From Gallionella sp. (GTDB taxonomy: Bacteria; Pseudomonadota; Gammaproteobacteria; Burkholderiales; Gallionellaceae), in assembly GCA_003153155.1 (NCBI GenBank), contig PLWV01000021.1, positions 3,557 through 67,556 on the forward strand: a DNA stretch of 64,000 nt, given 5' to 3'. The notes under the pieces were generated by a model. That model was not told the origin of the DNA. It was given only the letters and a program-made list of their open reading frames with translations, and made no database searches. How positions within the stretch are numbered: position 1 is the stretch's first letter; each line of letters begins with the position of its first letter. The position numbers and the translations under genes were made by a program. This document shows, piece after piece, positions 1-8,490 of the stretch.

Positions 1-498
1 ATAGGAGTTTTGATTGAGAATATGTTTGAGGATTCGGAGTACAAAAAACCCGCAGCGGCTTTTAAAAAAGCAAAACATGAACTTGTACATTTAGGGGTCA
101 AAAAAGGAACCGTTAAAGGAGAAACGGCCGGCATCAAGGTTAAAGTAGAAAAAGCGGTTAGCGATGTGGTTGCCGGTGATTTTGACGCGCTCTTTATACC
201 CGGCGGATATTCTCCGGATCGGCTGAGGAGCCATGACGAGGTAGTCGCTTTCGTGAAACAATTTGCCGCAACAGGTAAGCCAATTTTATTCATTTGTCAT
301 GGGGCACAACTATTGATTACTGCAGACCTATTAAAAGGACGCAGGGTTACAGGTTGGAAATCCATCATTCAGGATATTAAAAATGCCGGAGCTGAGTATC
401 TTGACCAGGAGGTGGTGGAGGACAGAAATTTCATTTCGAGCCGCTATCCTGCAGATATTCCGGCATTTATCAAAGCTTCATTGGATAAGCTTAAGTAG
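1..498 (+). CDS. PfpI/DJ-1 family protein, 5' end outside the window
   Basis: The reading frame is already open at base 1 and continues to a TAG at 496-498, so the start codon lies upstream. The protein belongs to the PfpI/DJ-1/ThiJ class I glutamine amidotransferase-like superfamily. It shows the FEDSEY motif near its N-terminus, which holds the family's acidic residue, an IPGGY segment, and the nucleophile elbow FICHGAQ with the Cys-His pair expected of PfpI enzymes. Members act as proteases, deglycases or stress proteins; substrate cannot be told from sequence. Base composition is clearly more AT-rich and Lys-rich (many AAA codons) than every housekeeping gene that follows, and the gene runs directly into a damaged 5S rRNA gene. 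It may therefore come from another genome, by transfer or misassembly. Confidence 0.85.
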   Translation: MGVLIENMFEDSEYKKPAAAFKKAKHELVHLGVKKGTVKGETAGIKVKVEKAVSDVVAGDFDALFIPGGYSPDRLRSHDEVVAFVKQFAATGKPILFICHGAQLLITADLLKGRRVTGWKSIIQDIKNAGAEYLDQEVVEDRNFISSRYPADIPAFIKASLDKLK

Positions 499-510
499 TA
501 TCAAGAAGGA

Positions 511-625
511 CGACGGGCGCCCATAGCGAGTTGGTCCCACTCCTTCCCTCCCGAACAGGACAGTGAAACGACTCCGCGCCGATGATAGTGTGGATTACCC
601 ATGTGAAAGTAGGCCATCGTCAGAC
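511..625 (+). rRNA. rrf: 5S rRNA, 5' arm disrupted
   Basis: Bases 521-625 match a betaproteobacterial 5S rRNA: CCATAGCGAGTTGG, then CCGAACAGGACAGTGAAACG, GATGATAGTG and a 3' arm CGTCAGAC. The expected 5' arm GTCTGACG that should pair with that 3' arm is not present before 521; the sequence there is unrelated. The very conserved loop CCCATCCCGAAC reads CCCTCCCGAAC, missing one A. No 23S rRNA lies upstream; a protein gene does instead. This is either a decayed orphan copy or the edge of a chimeric join. Confidence 0.75.
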
Positions 626-631
626 TCCTTA

Positions 632-673
632 CCAATAAAAAAGCCCAGCCTTGTGTCGGGCTTTTTTATTGGT
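632..673 (+). terminator. Rho-independent terminator after 5S rRNA
   Basis: A near-perfect inverted repeat, AATAAAAAAGCCC against GGGCTTTTTTATT, encloses a 10-base loop and ends in a T-run. It lies 7 bases after the 5S 3' end, as expected for the end of an rRNA operon. The A-run on the left arm means it could also act on the minus strand. Confidence 0.85.
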
Positions 674-746
674 AAGGAATATATCGAGTGATGACCTACT
701 GTAACGAAGTGACAACACGCGCCGCAGACTCCTTATAAACAACAAC

Positions 747-778
747 GCCCCTCCAAAAATGGTGGGGCATTTTTGTTT
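747..778 (+). terminator. Second terminator hairpin
   Basis: GCCCCTCC pairs with GGTGGGGC (one mismatch) around a 6-base loop and is followed by ATTTTTGTTT. It probably backs up the rRNA terminator at 632-673. Confidence 0.7.
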
Positions 779-803
779 GGGATTCTATCTATTGCCTATT
801 GCT

Positions 804-1069
804 GGGTGCTTCTAGAAATTCAGAGTTCGTCCAAATACCCCACAAGGGGACGCCGATCCGCTACGGGCTGAGGCCCGGACGGAATCGTCAACAAGGCGCG
901 TAGAGCTGCGTAGCGGTTGCTCGCAAATAATTTTAGCACCGCCGCATATGGCTGATGGACAAGCAAGAAAACGAAGTTTCAGAGAAGGGTAATCTTTAGG
1001 TAGGCCGGAACTAAAATTTTTGGGCAACGCAGCCATTGAAATGAAATCTGGATTTATAGAAGAAGTGTT
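804..1069 (-). repeat. Family B palindromic element (copy 1)
   Basis: The ends are imperfect inverted repeats: TTCTAGAAATTCAGAGTT on the left and, read backwards from the right, TTCTATAAATCCAGATTT. On the minus strand the interior aligns with the element at 12234-12653, sharing GCTGCGTTGC, TTACCCT, CGTTTTCTTG, CATATGCGGCGGTGC and CAACCGCT in the same order. It abuts the stop codon of the next gene (1070). No transposase is encoded, so it is MITE-like. Open frames within it are repeat sequence, not genes. Confidence 0.75.
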
Positions 1070-1474
1070 CTACTTGTAATCGCGCAATTCCGGAGGGGTG
1101 TCATCGTGGTCGCCGTGCGGTTCGTGGTCGTAAGCCTTGACGAATACTTCACGTTCATTCATTTTTGTTGAATGTACGGGAATGTCCAGATTGTGGCAGG
1201 CGGTATCTTCGCAGTAGTAAATCACCTTGCGTCCGATACTGTGCAGCGGGCTGTGGTCGAGGTGGAATCCTTCTTTGGTCAAGCCATCTTCCAAACCATT
1301 GAGAGTGTAGTGGTGCAAGTTGTAAGTGACACGCAATGTATTCGGGGAATCGCCATACTCAACTTTGCAGTCGGGTAGACCGGACAAAAGCTGATAGGCG
1401 CGAGCTATCTGTCCGGGAGGCTCCGCACTGAATACGATATCGCGCTGTTTATTCAGTTCAGATGGATCAATCAT
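1070..1474 (-). CDS. Conserved hypothetical protein, 134 aa
   Basis: I do not recognise this protein. It is soluble, with no signal peptide or membrane span, and is rich in His and acidic residues, including a C-terminal HEPHGDHDDTPPE stretch that could bind metal. A central segment around VIYYCEDTACHNLDIPVH has two Cys five residues apart. It follows ctpA on the minus strand after a 21-bp gap, so it is probably the last gene of the gpmI-envC-ctpA transcript. The upstream AGAT before ATG is a weak ribosome binding site, consistent with translational coupling. Codon use matches its neighbours, so it is a resident gene. Confidence 0.7.
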   Translation of the reverse strand: MIDPSELNKQRDIVFSAEPPGQIARAYQLLSGLPDCKVEYGDSPNTLRVTYNLHHYTLNGLEDGLTKEGFHLDHSPLHSIGRKVIYYCEDTACHNLDIPVHSTKMNEREVFVKAYDHEPHGDHDDTPPELRDYK

Positions 1475-1495
1475 GTTGATCTCGCGGTAACAAGA

Positions 1496-2893
1496 TTATT
1501 TGCCCTGCAGTATTTGCATTCCTTTAAGAAGATTCAATGCCTGATTAAGCTGATAGTCGCTCTTGGACCCGAATTCAGTAGGCGTAAATTTCGCCGCATC
1601 TTCTTTGGTGTCGGGCGGAGAGAATGTGTTCTTGCCTGCGTTGCCTGGTTTTTCATCCGACGGTTTGTCATTGATCAAGTGCTTGTCCAGATCCGCTTCA
1701 CGCAGACGAAATATGCCGCTGTCACGCCCAGCGGAGGCAGGATCTTCCACCAGAATGTCGGGTACGATGCCTTTGGCTTGTATGGAACGCCCCCCTGGCG
1801 TGTAATAACGCGCCGTGGTGAGTTTGATCCCGGTATTGTTACCCAATGGCAAGACGGTTTGCACGGAACCCTTGCCGAAAGTTTGTACGCCCATGATGAC
1901 CGCACGCTTGTGATCTTGCAGCGCACCGGCAACAATTTCGGATGCGGATGCAGAACCGGCGTTTACCAGCACGACCAGCGGTACGCTTTTAATGGAGTCA
2001 GGTACGGTTTTCAGGTAATCATTCTCGCCATTGCTGTGCAGATAATTTTCCGGGTTGGCGGTCAGGCGCATTTTGGCATCTTCGGTGCGGCCTTCGGTGT
2101 AAACCACCAGCGCGTCCTTGGCCAGAAAAGCGGAGGAAACGGCGACTGCTCCAGTCAATAGCCCGCCCGGATCATTGCGCAAGTCAAGCACTAAACCTTT
2201 TAGCGCACCTTGGTTTTGCTTAACAAGATTTTCCAGCGCGGTGGCGAGATTGTCGCCGGTCATTTCCTGGAACTGAGTGATACGGACAAAACCATAGCCA
2301 GACTCCAACAATTTGGACTTCACACTTTGCACTTTGATGACGGCGCGTACCAAGGTAATCTCAAGAGGCTTAGGTTCATCCTTGCGGATAATGGTTAGAA
2401 CGATCTTGCTGCCAGGCTTGCCGCGCATGCGTTTAACCGCGTCGTTCAGTGACATACCCTTGATCAGCGTATCATCCAGCTTGATGATGAAGTCGCCACT
2501 TTTGATGCCGGCGCGATAGGCCGGGGTGTCTTCAATCGGTGAGATGACTTTCAAAACGCCATCCTCCATGCCGACCTCGATACCGAGTCCGCCGAATTCG
2601 CCGTGTGTGCCGACTTGCAGTTCTTTGAACGCCTCTTCATCCAGATAAGCGGAATGCGGATCCAAACCGTTCAACATGCCAGCGATAGCGTCAGTGATCA
2701 ATTTTTTGTCTGTGACCGGTTCGACGTAGTCGCTCTTGATGCGACCGAACACCTCGGAGAACGCGCGCAACTCCTCAATAGGTAGCGGCGTGGGGAGTGT
2801 TTCCTTGTCGGCTACCGCTGCGAAATGCAGGCTGACAGACACGCCCGCGATCAAACCCAAACCGATCAAACCCGCTTTTTCCAGAAGACGCAT
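1496..2893 (-). CDS. ctpA: S41 carboxyl-terminal processing protease
   Basis: A C-terminal processing peptidase of family S41, anchored by an N-terminal hydrophobic segment (residues 5-28) and acting in the periplasm on peptidoglycan-related or secreted proteins. A PDZ domain spans roughly residues 95-175 (GGLGIEVG, AGIKSGDFIIKLDD). The catalytic core contains VLDLRNDPGG and the Ser-Lys dyad: the middle Ser of SASASE (about S316) and the Lys of FGKGSVQ (K341), spaced 25 residues as in known CtpA enzymes. It lies just downstream of envC (13-bp gap) and gpmI, an arrangement found across betaproteobacteria. At 465 aa it has the usual length; a polar C-terminal tail follows the protease domain. 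Confidence 0.93.
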   Translation of the reverse strand: MRLLEKAGLIGLGLIAGVSVSLHFAAVADKETLPTPLPIEELRAFSEVFGRIKSDYVEPVTDKKLITDAIAGMLNGLDPHSAYLDEEAFKELQVGTHGEFGGLGIEVGMEDGVLKVISPIEDTPAYRAGIKSGDFIIKLDDTLIKGMSLNDAVKRMRGKPGSKIVLTIIRKDEPKPLEITLVRAVIKVQSVKSKLLESGYGFVRITQFQEMTGDNLATALENLVKQNQGALKGLVLDLRNDPGGLLTGAVAVSSAFLAKDALVVYTEGRTEDAKMRLTANPENYLHSNGENDYLKTVPDSIKSVPLVVLVNAGSASASEIVAGALQDHKRAVIMGVQTFGKGSVQTVLPLGNNTGIKLTTARYYTPGGRSIQAKGIVPDILVEDPASAGRDSGIFRLREADLDKHLINDKPSDEKPGNAGKNTFSPPDTKEDAAKFTPTEFGSKSDYQLNQALNLLKGMQILQGK

Positions 2894-2906
2894 AATTCCC
2901 TCAATA

Positions 2907-4199
2907 TTATTTTGTTGCCAGCCATTTCATCGGATCGAGCGGTTTGCTCTCATGGCGCAGTTCAAAGTATAAACCGAAATCCTCATTGCCGCCGCTATTC
3001 CCAACTGTCGCAATGGTATCACCGCCGCGCAGCACATCCCCGACCTGTTTGTAGAGCGTTTCATTGTTGCCATACAAGCTCATGTAGCCCTTGCCGTGAT
3101 CGATAATAAGCAGGTTGCCAAAGCCGCGCAGCCAGTCTGCAAACACCACCTGTCCGGCGGCGATCGCTTTGACAGCTTGCCCGCTGGAAGTTCTAAGAAA
3201 CAGCCCCTTCCATTGCACCGTGCTATCAGGTCGCGGTGTGCCGAAGCGATTGGTGATCTCACCCCTGACCGGCAACGTCAGCTTGCCTTTTAGTTGGTCG
3301 AACGGGCTGCCATCAAAGCGATTGTCCGGAAGGTTGTCATTGCGGAACAGCGATTTTGTATTCGGTTGTGCGAGCATTTTGGTCAATCTGTCGACCAGTT
3401 GTGAGAGACGGCTCTGGTCGCGTTGCAGGCGGGTGATCTCGCGGCGTTGCTGGTGTAGTTGCTGTGAGATTTTGCCCAGCATTCGCTGTCGAGCGTGCTG
3501 CTCTTTCTCCAGTGTCTTTTTTTGCGCTGCTTGTTCCGTGCGTAACGATGCCAGTTCCGTGCGCTGTTCGCGTGTGGACATACTGACTGCATCCAGCGCG
3601 GCGAGATTTTCGCGCAAGGTGGCTAGCCAGGTTGCGCGGCTGCGGGCAATGTATTGGTAATACCGAAGATCGCGAGCGACTTGGTTGGGGTCCTGATTGT
3701 TCAGTAACAGCTTGAGATATTCCTGCTTGCCGCCGAGATATTGCTGATACAGCAGCTTGCCAAGCAGAGCCTGTTGCCCTGCCATGTTGATACTTAGTTT
3801 TTGTTGCTGCCCTTGCAGTTTGCTGAGTTTTTGATCTGCGGCATGTTGTAGTGCGGCGAGTTCGGCAAGTTTGCGATTGCTGTTGCTAATCGCACGTTCG
3901 GATTCACGCAATGCGTCCGCCGCTTCGGCTTTTGACTCGCTGGTTTTATCCATGTCGTGCTGAACGGCCGCGATGCGCTTGCGCAGATTTTCCAGCTCTT
4001 CCTGTTGGCTGGCGTATGCCACGTTGACCAAGGTCAAACAACATAATGCCAGCGAAAGTAAGCGCGCGAGTCTTGTCCTGAGCGTAAGCGCCTCTTTGCC
4101 TTCGACTCCGCGCTGCGCGCTATGCAAAGGACGAGCGGACTCAGGGCGAACGGGGCTTTGGTCGAAGGGTTGCGGTGCTGGAGCCGAAGGCAGAGTCAC
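2907..4199 (-). CDS. envC: EnvC-type murein hydrolase activator (degenerate LytM/M23)
   Basis: A coiled-coil protein (about residues 62-290, heptad-rich with many Gln/Leu/Arg) followed by a LytM/M23 domain (about 310-430). The zinc ligands of active M23 enzymes are missing: HKGxDI reads WKGLFL and HxH reads YFELRH. This is how EnvC works: it does not cut peptidoglycan but switches on amidases at the septum. The GTG start at 4199 overlaps the gpmI TGA, implying coupling. The first ~42 residues lie before the hydrophobic signal segment (LARLLSLALCCLTLVNVAYA) and are mostly encoded by a palindromic repeat at 4075-4169, so the signal peptide is unusually far from the start. Either a cytoplasmic extension is tolerated or a later start is used. 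Confidence 0.85.
   Translation of the reverse strand: MTLPSAPAPQPFDQSPVRPESARPLHSAQRGVEGKEALTLRTRLARLLSLALCCLTLVNVAYASQQEELENLRKRIAAVQHDMDKTSESKAEAADALRESERAISNSNRKLAELAALQHAADQKLSKLQGQQQKLSINMAGQQALLGKLLYQQYLGGKQEYLKLLLNNQDPNQVARDLRYYQYIARSRATWLATLRENLAALDAVSMSTREQRTELASLRTEQAAQKKTLEKEQHARQRMLGKISQQLHQQRREITRLQRDQSRLSQLVDRLTKMLAQPNTKSLFRNDNLPDNRFDGSPFDQLKGKLTLPVRGEITNRFGTPRPDSTVQWKGLFLRTSSGQAVKAIAAGQVVFADWLRGFGNLLIIDHGKGYMSLYGNNETLYKQVGDVLRGGDTIATVGNSGGNEDFGLYFELRHESKPLDPMKWLATK
4075..4169. repeat. CCTGAGC/GTCGAAGG palindromic repeat inside envC
   Basis: The segment begins with TGTCCTGAGCG and carries CCTTCGACTCCGCGC, ACTCAGGGCGAACGG and GGTCGAAGGG, the arms of the widespread CCTGAGCnTGTCGAAGG-type palindrome. 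Related copies here are at 22556-22580, 56091-56215, 57201-57286 and 63425-63465. It is read in frame as the N-terminal region of EnvC, ahead of the signal sequence. Confidence 0.7.
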
Positions 4200-5734
4200 T
4201 GTATCTGAATCAAGCTGTGCCCAGTCATTTCCGCAGGTTGCGGTAAGCCCATAATGGTCAGCAGGCTGGGCGCGAGATCGCGCAGCGCGCCATTATCGGT
4301 CAGCCTGGCCTTGCGCCCGATATACAGACAAGGCACCTGGTTCAGCGTGTGCGCGGTGTGCGCCTGGTGCGTGACGCGATCAATCATTTGCTCGGCGTTG
4401 CCGTGATCAGCGGTGATGATGACTTCGCCGCCGATGGATCGCATCGCCTTGACCACGCGACCGATGCAAATATCCAGTGCCTCGATGGCTAGTGTGGCCG
4501 CTGCCATATTGCCACTGTGTCCCACCATATCGCCGTTGGCGTAGTTGCAAATGATGGCGTGATACTGGCGGCTCAAGATCGCGGCTTCGAGCTGATCCGT
4601 CACTTCGAACGCACTCATTTCCGGCTTTAGGTCGTAAGTGGCGACTTTGGGCGACGGCACCAAAATACGCTCTTCGCCGGGGTAGGGCTGTTCCCTTCCG
4701 CCATTGAAGAAGTAGGTGACGTGGGCATACTTTTCCGTTTCGGCGATGCGCAATTGCTTCAGTCCCAGATTGGAAATATATTCGCCGAAGCCGTTGTGAA
4801 TTGGCTCCTGGGTATAAGCGCAGGGCAAATTAAAATCTTCGCCATAGCGGCTCAGTGTGACAAAGCTGGCAAGCTTGGGTATGTAGGCGCGGCGGAATCC
4901 ACTGAACGCGTCGTCCGTCAAAGCGCGTGTGATTTCGCGGGCACGATCGGCGCGGAAGTCCATGAATACCACCACGTCGCCCTCTTGCATGGTCGCGGCT
5001 TGCGCGCCACTTGGGATAATGGCAGTAGCCTTGACGAACTCGTCCGATTCGCCGCGTGCATAGGCCAGCTCCAGTCCGCTTAATGCATCTGTTGCGGTGA
5101 ATTCGGCGCGGCCTTGGGTGAGCAATTCGTAAGCCGGTTGTACACGCTCCCAGCGATTGTCTCTATCCATCGCGTAAAAGCGCCCGACGATGCTGGCGAT
5201 TCGGCCGACACCCAATGCAGCGCATTTTTCCTGCAATAGTTGCAATGATTGCGCCGCACTCTTGGGCGGAGTATCACGCCCATCCAGAAAAGCATGCAGA
5301 TAAACTTTTTTCAAGCCGTTGCGTGCCGCCATTTCCAACATGGCGAAGATATGATTCTCGTGACTGTGCACGCCGCCCGGAGAGAGCAGTCCCATGATGT
5401 GCAACGCGCTGCCGCTTTGTTTGGCTAGCTCAACCGCCTTGCTCAAGGCGGGATTGGTGTAGAAGCTGCCGTCCTCGATCGCCACATCAACGCGGCTCAA
5501 ATCCTGATACACCACGCGCCCGGCGCCGATGTTGAGATGGCCCACTTCGGAGTTGCCCATTTGATGGAAAGGCAGGCCAACAAATTTTTCAGAAGCGTTA
5601 AGCAAAGTGTGCGGATAGTCGCGCCAAAGCTTGTCCCAGTTGGGTTTGCGGGCGGCCAGAATAGCGTTGTAATCGGCATCTTCACGGTAGCCGAAACCGT
5701 CAAGAATGAGCAGTAAAACAGGGGTGACGTTCAT
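4196..5734 (-). CDS. gpmI: 2,3-bisphosphoglycerate-independent phosphoglycerate mutase
   Basis: Interconverts 3- and 2-phosphoglycerate in glycolysis and gluconeogenesis. The ATG at 5734 gives 512 aa, the family length, beginning MNVTPVLLLILDGFGYRED. The in-frame extension back to 5893 is non-coding, with no family similarity. Metal and catalytic residues are in place: D12 in LDGFG, the phospho-Ser S62 in MGNSEVGH, the HAFLDGRDT segment, FMDFRADRAR, and the C-terminal NYANGDMVGHSGN and ITADHGNAE metal motifs. It is the first gene of the gpmI-envC-ctpA minus-strand operon and is divergent from the ArsR gene. Confidence 0.96.
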   Translation of the reverse strand: MNVTPVLLLILDGFGYREDADYNAILAARKPNWDKLWRDYPHTLLNASEKFVGLPFHQMGNSEVGHLNIGAGRVVYQDLSRVDVAIEDGSFYTNPALSKAVELAKQSGSALHIMGLLSPGGVHSHENHIFAMLEMAARNGLKKVYLHAFLDGRDTPPKSAAQSLQLLQEKCAALGVGRIASIVGRFYAMDRDNRWERVQPAYELLTQGRAEFTATDALSGLELAYARGESDEFVKATAIIPSGAQAATMQEGDVVVFMDFRADRAREITRALTDDAFSGFRRAYIPKLASFVTLSRYGEDFNLPCAYTQEPIHNGFGEYISNLGLKQLRIAETEKYAHVTYFFNGGREQPYPGEERILVPSPKVATYDLKPEMSAFEVTDQLEAAILSRQYHAIICNYANGDMVGHSGNMAAATLAIEALDICIGRVVKAMRSIGGEVIITADHGNAEQMIDRVTHQAHTAHTLNQVPCLYIGRKARLTDNGALRDLAPSLLTIMGLPQPAEMTGHSLIQIQ

Positions 5735-5844
5735 TGATGTAGAATATAAGCGGATGGTGATTTTTAAGAAGGTGCATTTTAGACGAATTTGTCCTGCTTG
5801 GTGCGTGGCTTGATAGGGCAATTTAGGGTAATGGGGGTACACAT

Positions 5845-6147
5845 ATGGCAAACAGGCTGATTGACAGAGATGAAGACATTCAACAGGCTGCACAAGCTAT
5901 CAAGGCAATCGCACACCCGTTGCGCTTGAAGATTTTATGCGTACTCGGCGATCAGGAAGTCAGTGTGCAGGATATCGTGGAACAAGTCGGCACGTCACAA
6001 AGCAACATCTCGCAGCATCTGTCGATACTACGCGACAAGGGTGTATTGGCAACACGCAAGGACGCGAATCGGGTTTTCTACCGCATTGGTGATTTGCGTA
6101 CCCTGAAACTGGTGGGGATGATGCGCGATGTATTTTGCAGCACTTAG
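5845..6147 (+). CDS. ArsR-family transcriptional regulator
   Basis: A 100-residue winged helix-turn-helix protein. The recognition helix region reads VSVQDIVEQVGTSQSNISQHLSILRDKGVL, the ArsR signature, followed by a wing with NRVFYRI. The classical ArsR/SmtB metal site ELCVCDL is absent; the corresponding helix reads KILCVLGDQ with a single Cys, so the inducer is unlikely to be arsenite-type binding at that site. A thiol-redox or non-metal signal is possible. It is divergent from gpmI, and no obvious target gene follows, since rsmE downstream is convergent. It may therefore act elsewhere or on itself. Confidence 0.88.
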   Translation: MANRLIDRDEDIQQAAQAIKAIAHPLRLKILCVLGDQEVSVQDIVEQVGTSQSNISQHLSILRDKGVLATRKDANRVFYRIGDLRTLKLVGMMRDVFCST

Positions 6148-6277
6148 AAATCATACTTTTCTCTGCCGGGTGAACGACTTTGAGCTGGCAACTTATGTAC
6201 ATGCTCAGTGTTTGAGCGAATCCCGATTCAATTAAGATTGGTAAGTTAATGTATTTTTTCGGCGTGGGATGGTTTGG

Positions 6278-7018
6278 TTAAAAATCTCCCCACAGAGTTT
6301 GCAGCGCGGCGAGTCCGGCGATGGCGGCAGTCTCGGTGCGCATCACGCGCGCGCCTAGCCGTATGGAGGTAAATCCGCAGTGTAGCGCGGTAGTGCTTTC
6401 TGCTTGAGAAAAACCCCCCTCCGCACCGATCAGCAAGACGGCTTTGCCTTGCGGTTCGGCTTGATCATGCAGCGAGGCTGCACTTTCCGGCAGTAATATA
6501 TATTTCGCAATATTTTTCGCATCTGGCATCGCTTTAATTTGTTGCAGCCACACCATGATGTCCAGCGGCGCATGTATCTTCGGTAACACATTGCGACCGC
6601 ATTGTTCACAGGCAGAGATGGCGACTTGCTGCCAATGTTCAAGTCGCTTGGCGGTGCGTTCGGCAGACAGCTTGGCCACGCTATGGTCGGTGGCCAGCGG
6701 CTGAATTTCTGTGACACCTAACTCCGTGGTTTTCTGAATTACCCAATCCATTTTTTCACTGCTTGAAAGAGCCTGTGCCAGCACGACATGCAATGGTGAT
6801 TCGCGTCTAATGTCGGTTGCGATAATGTTGGCGACGGTCACGCGCTTGCCGCTGAGATCGGCAATCAGCCCGTGGCATTCGTTGCCGATGCCATCGAAGA
6901 TTTCCACCGTATCACCCACCCTTAAACGCAGCACACGCGAGGCGTGGTGTGCCGCATCCGGCGGCAGATCGAACGAGCCGCTGAACGGCATTGGCGGAGG
7001 GCAGTAGAAACGTGGCAT
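6278..7018 (-). CDS. rsmE: 16S rRNA m3U1498 methyltransferase
   Basis: A SPOUT-class methyltransferase that methylates N3 of U1498 in helix 44 of 16S rRNA. The 246 aa comprise an N-terminal PUA-like RNA-binding domain (about 1-75, with HHASRVLRLRVGD) and the knotted C-terminal domain. The SAM-binding knot motifs IGAEGGFSQAE and LGARVMRTETAAI are intact, as is the KTTELGV segment. It is divergently arranged with the thioredoxin-like gene at 7090 and convergent with the ArsR gene. Confidence 0.95.
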   Translation of the reverse strand: MPRFYCPPPMPFSGSFDLPPDAAHHASRVLRLRVGDTVEIFDGIGNECHGLIADLSGKRVTVANIIATDIRRESPLHVVLAQALSSSEKMDWVIQKTTELGVTEIQPLATDHSVAKLSAERTAKRLEHWQQVAISACEQCGRNVLPKIHAPLDIMVWLQQIKAMPDAKNIAKYILLPESAASLHDQAEPQGKAVLLIGAEGGFSQAESTTALHCGFTSIRLGARVMRTETAAIAGLAALQTLWGDF

Positions 7019-7089
7019 GTTGAACCGAGCAAGTCGTAAAGATGGGCGTGATAATATAACGTCCCTAAGGATATTGTCAGGAGAATGAA

Positions 7090-7644
7090 ATGGTCAGTCT
7101 GCAACCCCCGCTATGTGATTTTGGCTGGAAAGCCCGGGATTTCGACCTGCCAGGCGTGGACGGCAAGCGCTATAACCTGGCCGGGGCGCGCGGCAAGAAC
7201 GGCCTGCTGGTGATGTTCATCTGCAATCACTGCCCGTATGTGAAAGCCATCCGCGAGCGCTTCATCCGCGACACGCGCGAGTTGCAACAGCACGGCATCA
7301 ACAGCATCGCTATCATGTCGAATGATCCCGCTGAATATGCCGAAGATTCCTTCGACAACATGAAACTGATCGCACAGCAATACAACTATCCATTCCCTTA
7401 CGTGTGGGATGAGACCCAGCAGATCGCCAAGGATTACGGCGCAGTCTGCACGCCGGATTTCTTTGGATTCAACGCCAATCTTGAGTTGCAATATCGCGGC
7501 CGGCTGGATGCTTCGCGCAAGGAGGCGGTCGCTGATGCACCGCGCGATTTGTTCAACGCAATGCTGCAAGTGGCGCAGAGCGGACAGGGGCCGCGCGAGC
7601 AGATCGCCAGCATGGGTTGTTCGATCAAGTGGAAGGCGGCATGA
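7090..7644 (+). CDS. Thioredoxin-fold (AhpC/TSA-like) protein
   Basis: A 184-aa redoxin of the AhpC/TSA-like thioredoxin group, with no signal peptide, so probably cytoplasmic. The N-terminal part has FDLPGVDGKRYNL, and the active site is a thioredoxin-like C45-N-H-C48 followed by Pro-Tyr. VCTPDFFGF supplies the cis-Pro loop typical of the family. GGAGAATGAA precedes the ATG. Its stop overlaps the start of the next gene as ATGA at 7641-7644, so the two are translated together. It probably reduces a thiol or peroxide; the partner cannot be named from sequence. Confidence 0.85.
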   Translation: MVSLQPPLCDFGWKARDFDLPGVDGKRYNLAGARGKNGLLVMFICNHCPYVKAIRERFIRDTRELQQHGINSIAIMSNDPAEYAEDSFDNMKLIAQQYNYPFPYVWDETQQIAKDYGAVCTPDFFGFNANLELQYRGRLDASRKEAVADAPRDLFNAMLQVAQSGQGPREQIASMGCSIKWKAA

Positions 7645-8474
7645 ATCATTCAACCCAAAGCGGCATAAGCGCTCCAACCAGCATGAGCGCGCTGCTCAAG
7701 GCGGTGATCGCGGCAGTCAAGCTGGTGACAGCGGAAGAAATAATGCCGCGTTATCTCAAGGTGGCGCATCAACGCAAGAGCGATGGCAGTCTGTGTACCG
7801 AGGCGGATCTTGCCGCGCAAAGTGCGTTGAGCAAAAAACTGCAAGCGATCCTCAATGTGCCGGTGATGGGCGAAGAAATGACTGCCGCTGAGCAACGTGC
7901 GCTATGGAAGGCGGGCCATGATGGTCTGTGGTGTATTGATCCGATAGATGGCACGTCCAACTTTGTGCGGGGCCTGCCGTATTTCGCGGTATCCGTCGCG
8001 CTGCTACGCGAAGGCAAGAGTGTGTTGGGCGTGGTATATGACCCGGTGGCAAACGAGATGTTTGCCGCCGAGCACGAGCGCGGAGCGTTTCTGAATGGTG
8101 AAAAGCTGCTTGGTCGCGAAGCAGTGATTCCGCTGGCGCAAGCCCTGGCCAGCGTGGATTTGAAACGCCTCAAAAAGAAATTGGTCACGCAACTGGCGGC
8201 CCATCCGCCGTATAGTTCGCAGCGCAACTTTGGCGCGAGCGCGCTGGACTGGTGCTACAGCGCCGTCGGTCGCTATGACATGTACTTGCATGGCGGACAA
8301 AAGCTTTGGGATTATGCCGCCGGCGCGTTGATTTTTCTGGAATCGGGCGGCCATGCTTGCTGCATTGAGACCGATGATTTTGCACAAGGCGACATCTGGC
8401 AGCGTTCGGTGATTGCTGCGCGAGATGAAAAGCTGTTCGAAGAATGGAAAGGCTGGATACGGGCGCAGCAGTAA
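7641..8474 (+). CDS. Inositol-monophosphatase-family phosphatase
   Basis: A Mg2+-dependent sugar-phosphatase of the IMPase/FBPase superfamily, 277 aa. The metal-binding motifs are GEE (residues about 80-82), CIDPIDGTSNF and WDYAAGALIFLESGG. The start at 7641 overlaps the previous stop (ATGA); a second ATG at 7683 is possible, because the first 14 residues are poorly conserved in character. Family members act on inositol phosphates, histidinol phosphate (HisN) or PAP (CysQ); nothing here decides between these. It is followed 16 bp later by trkA on the same strand. Confidence 0.87.
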   Translation: MNHSTQSGISAPTSMSALLKAVIAAVKLVTAEEIMPRYLKVAHQRKSDGSLCTEADLAAQSALSKKLQAILNVPVMGEEMTAAEQRALWKAGHDGLWCIDPIDGTSNFVRGLPYFAVSVALLREGKSVLGVVYDPVANEMFAAEHERGAFLNGEKLLGREAVIPLAQALASVDLKRLKKKLVTQLAAHPPYSSQRNFGASALDWCYSAVGRYDMYLHGGQKLWDYAAGALIFLESGGHACCIETDDFAQGDIWQRSVIAARDEKLFEEWKGWIRAQQ

Positions 8475-8490
8475 ATCAAAAGAGGGCCTC

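Noticed and set aside
812-1036. 74-codon minus-strand frame
   Set aside because: It lies inside a family B element and has homologous, non-coding copies elsewhere.
5735-5893. Longer GpmI start
   Set aside because: The extra residues do not resemble GpmI, and D12/S62 numbering fits the start at 5734.
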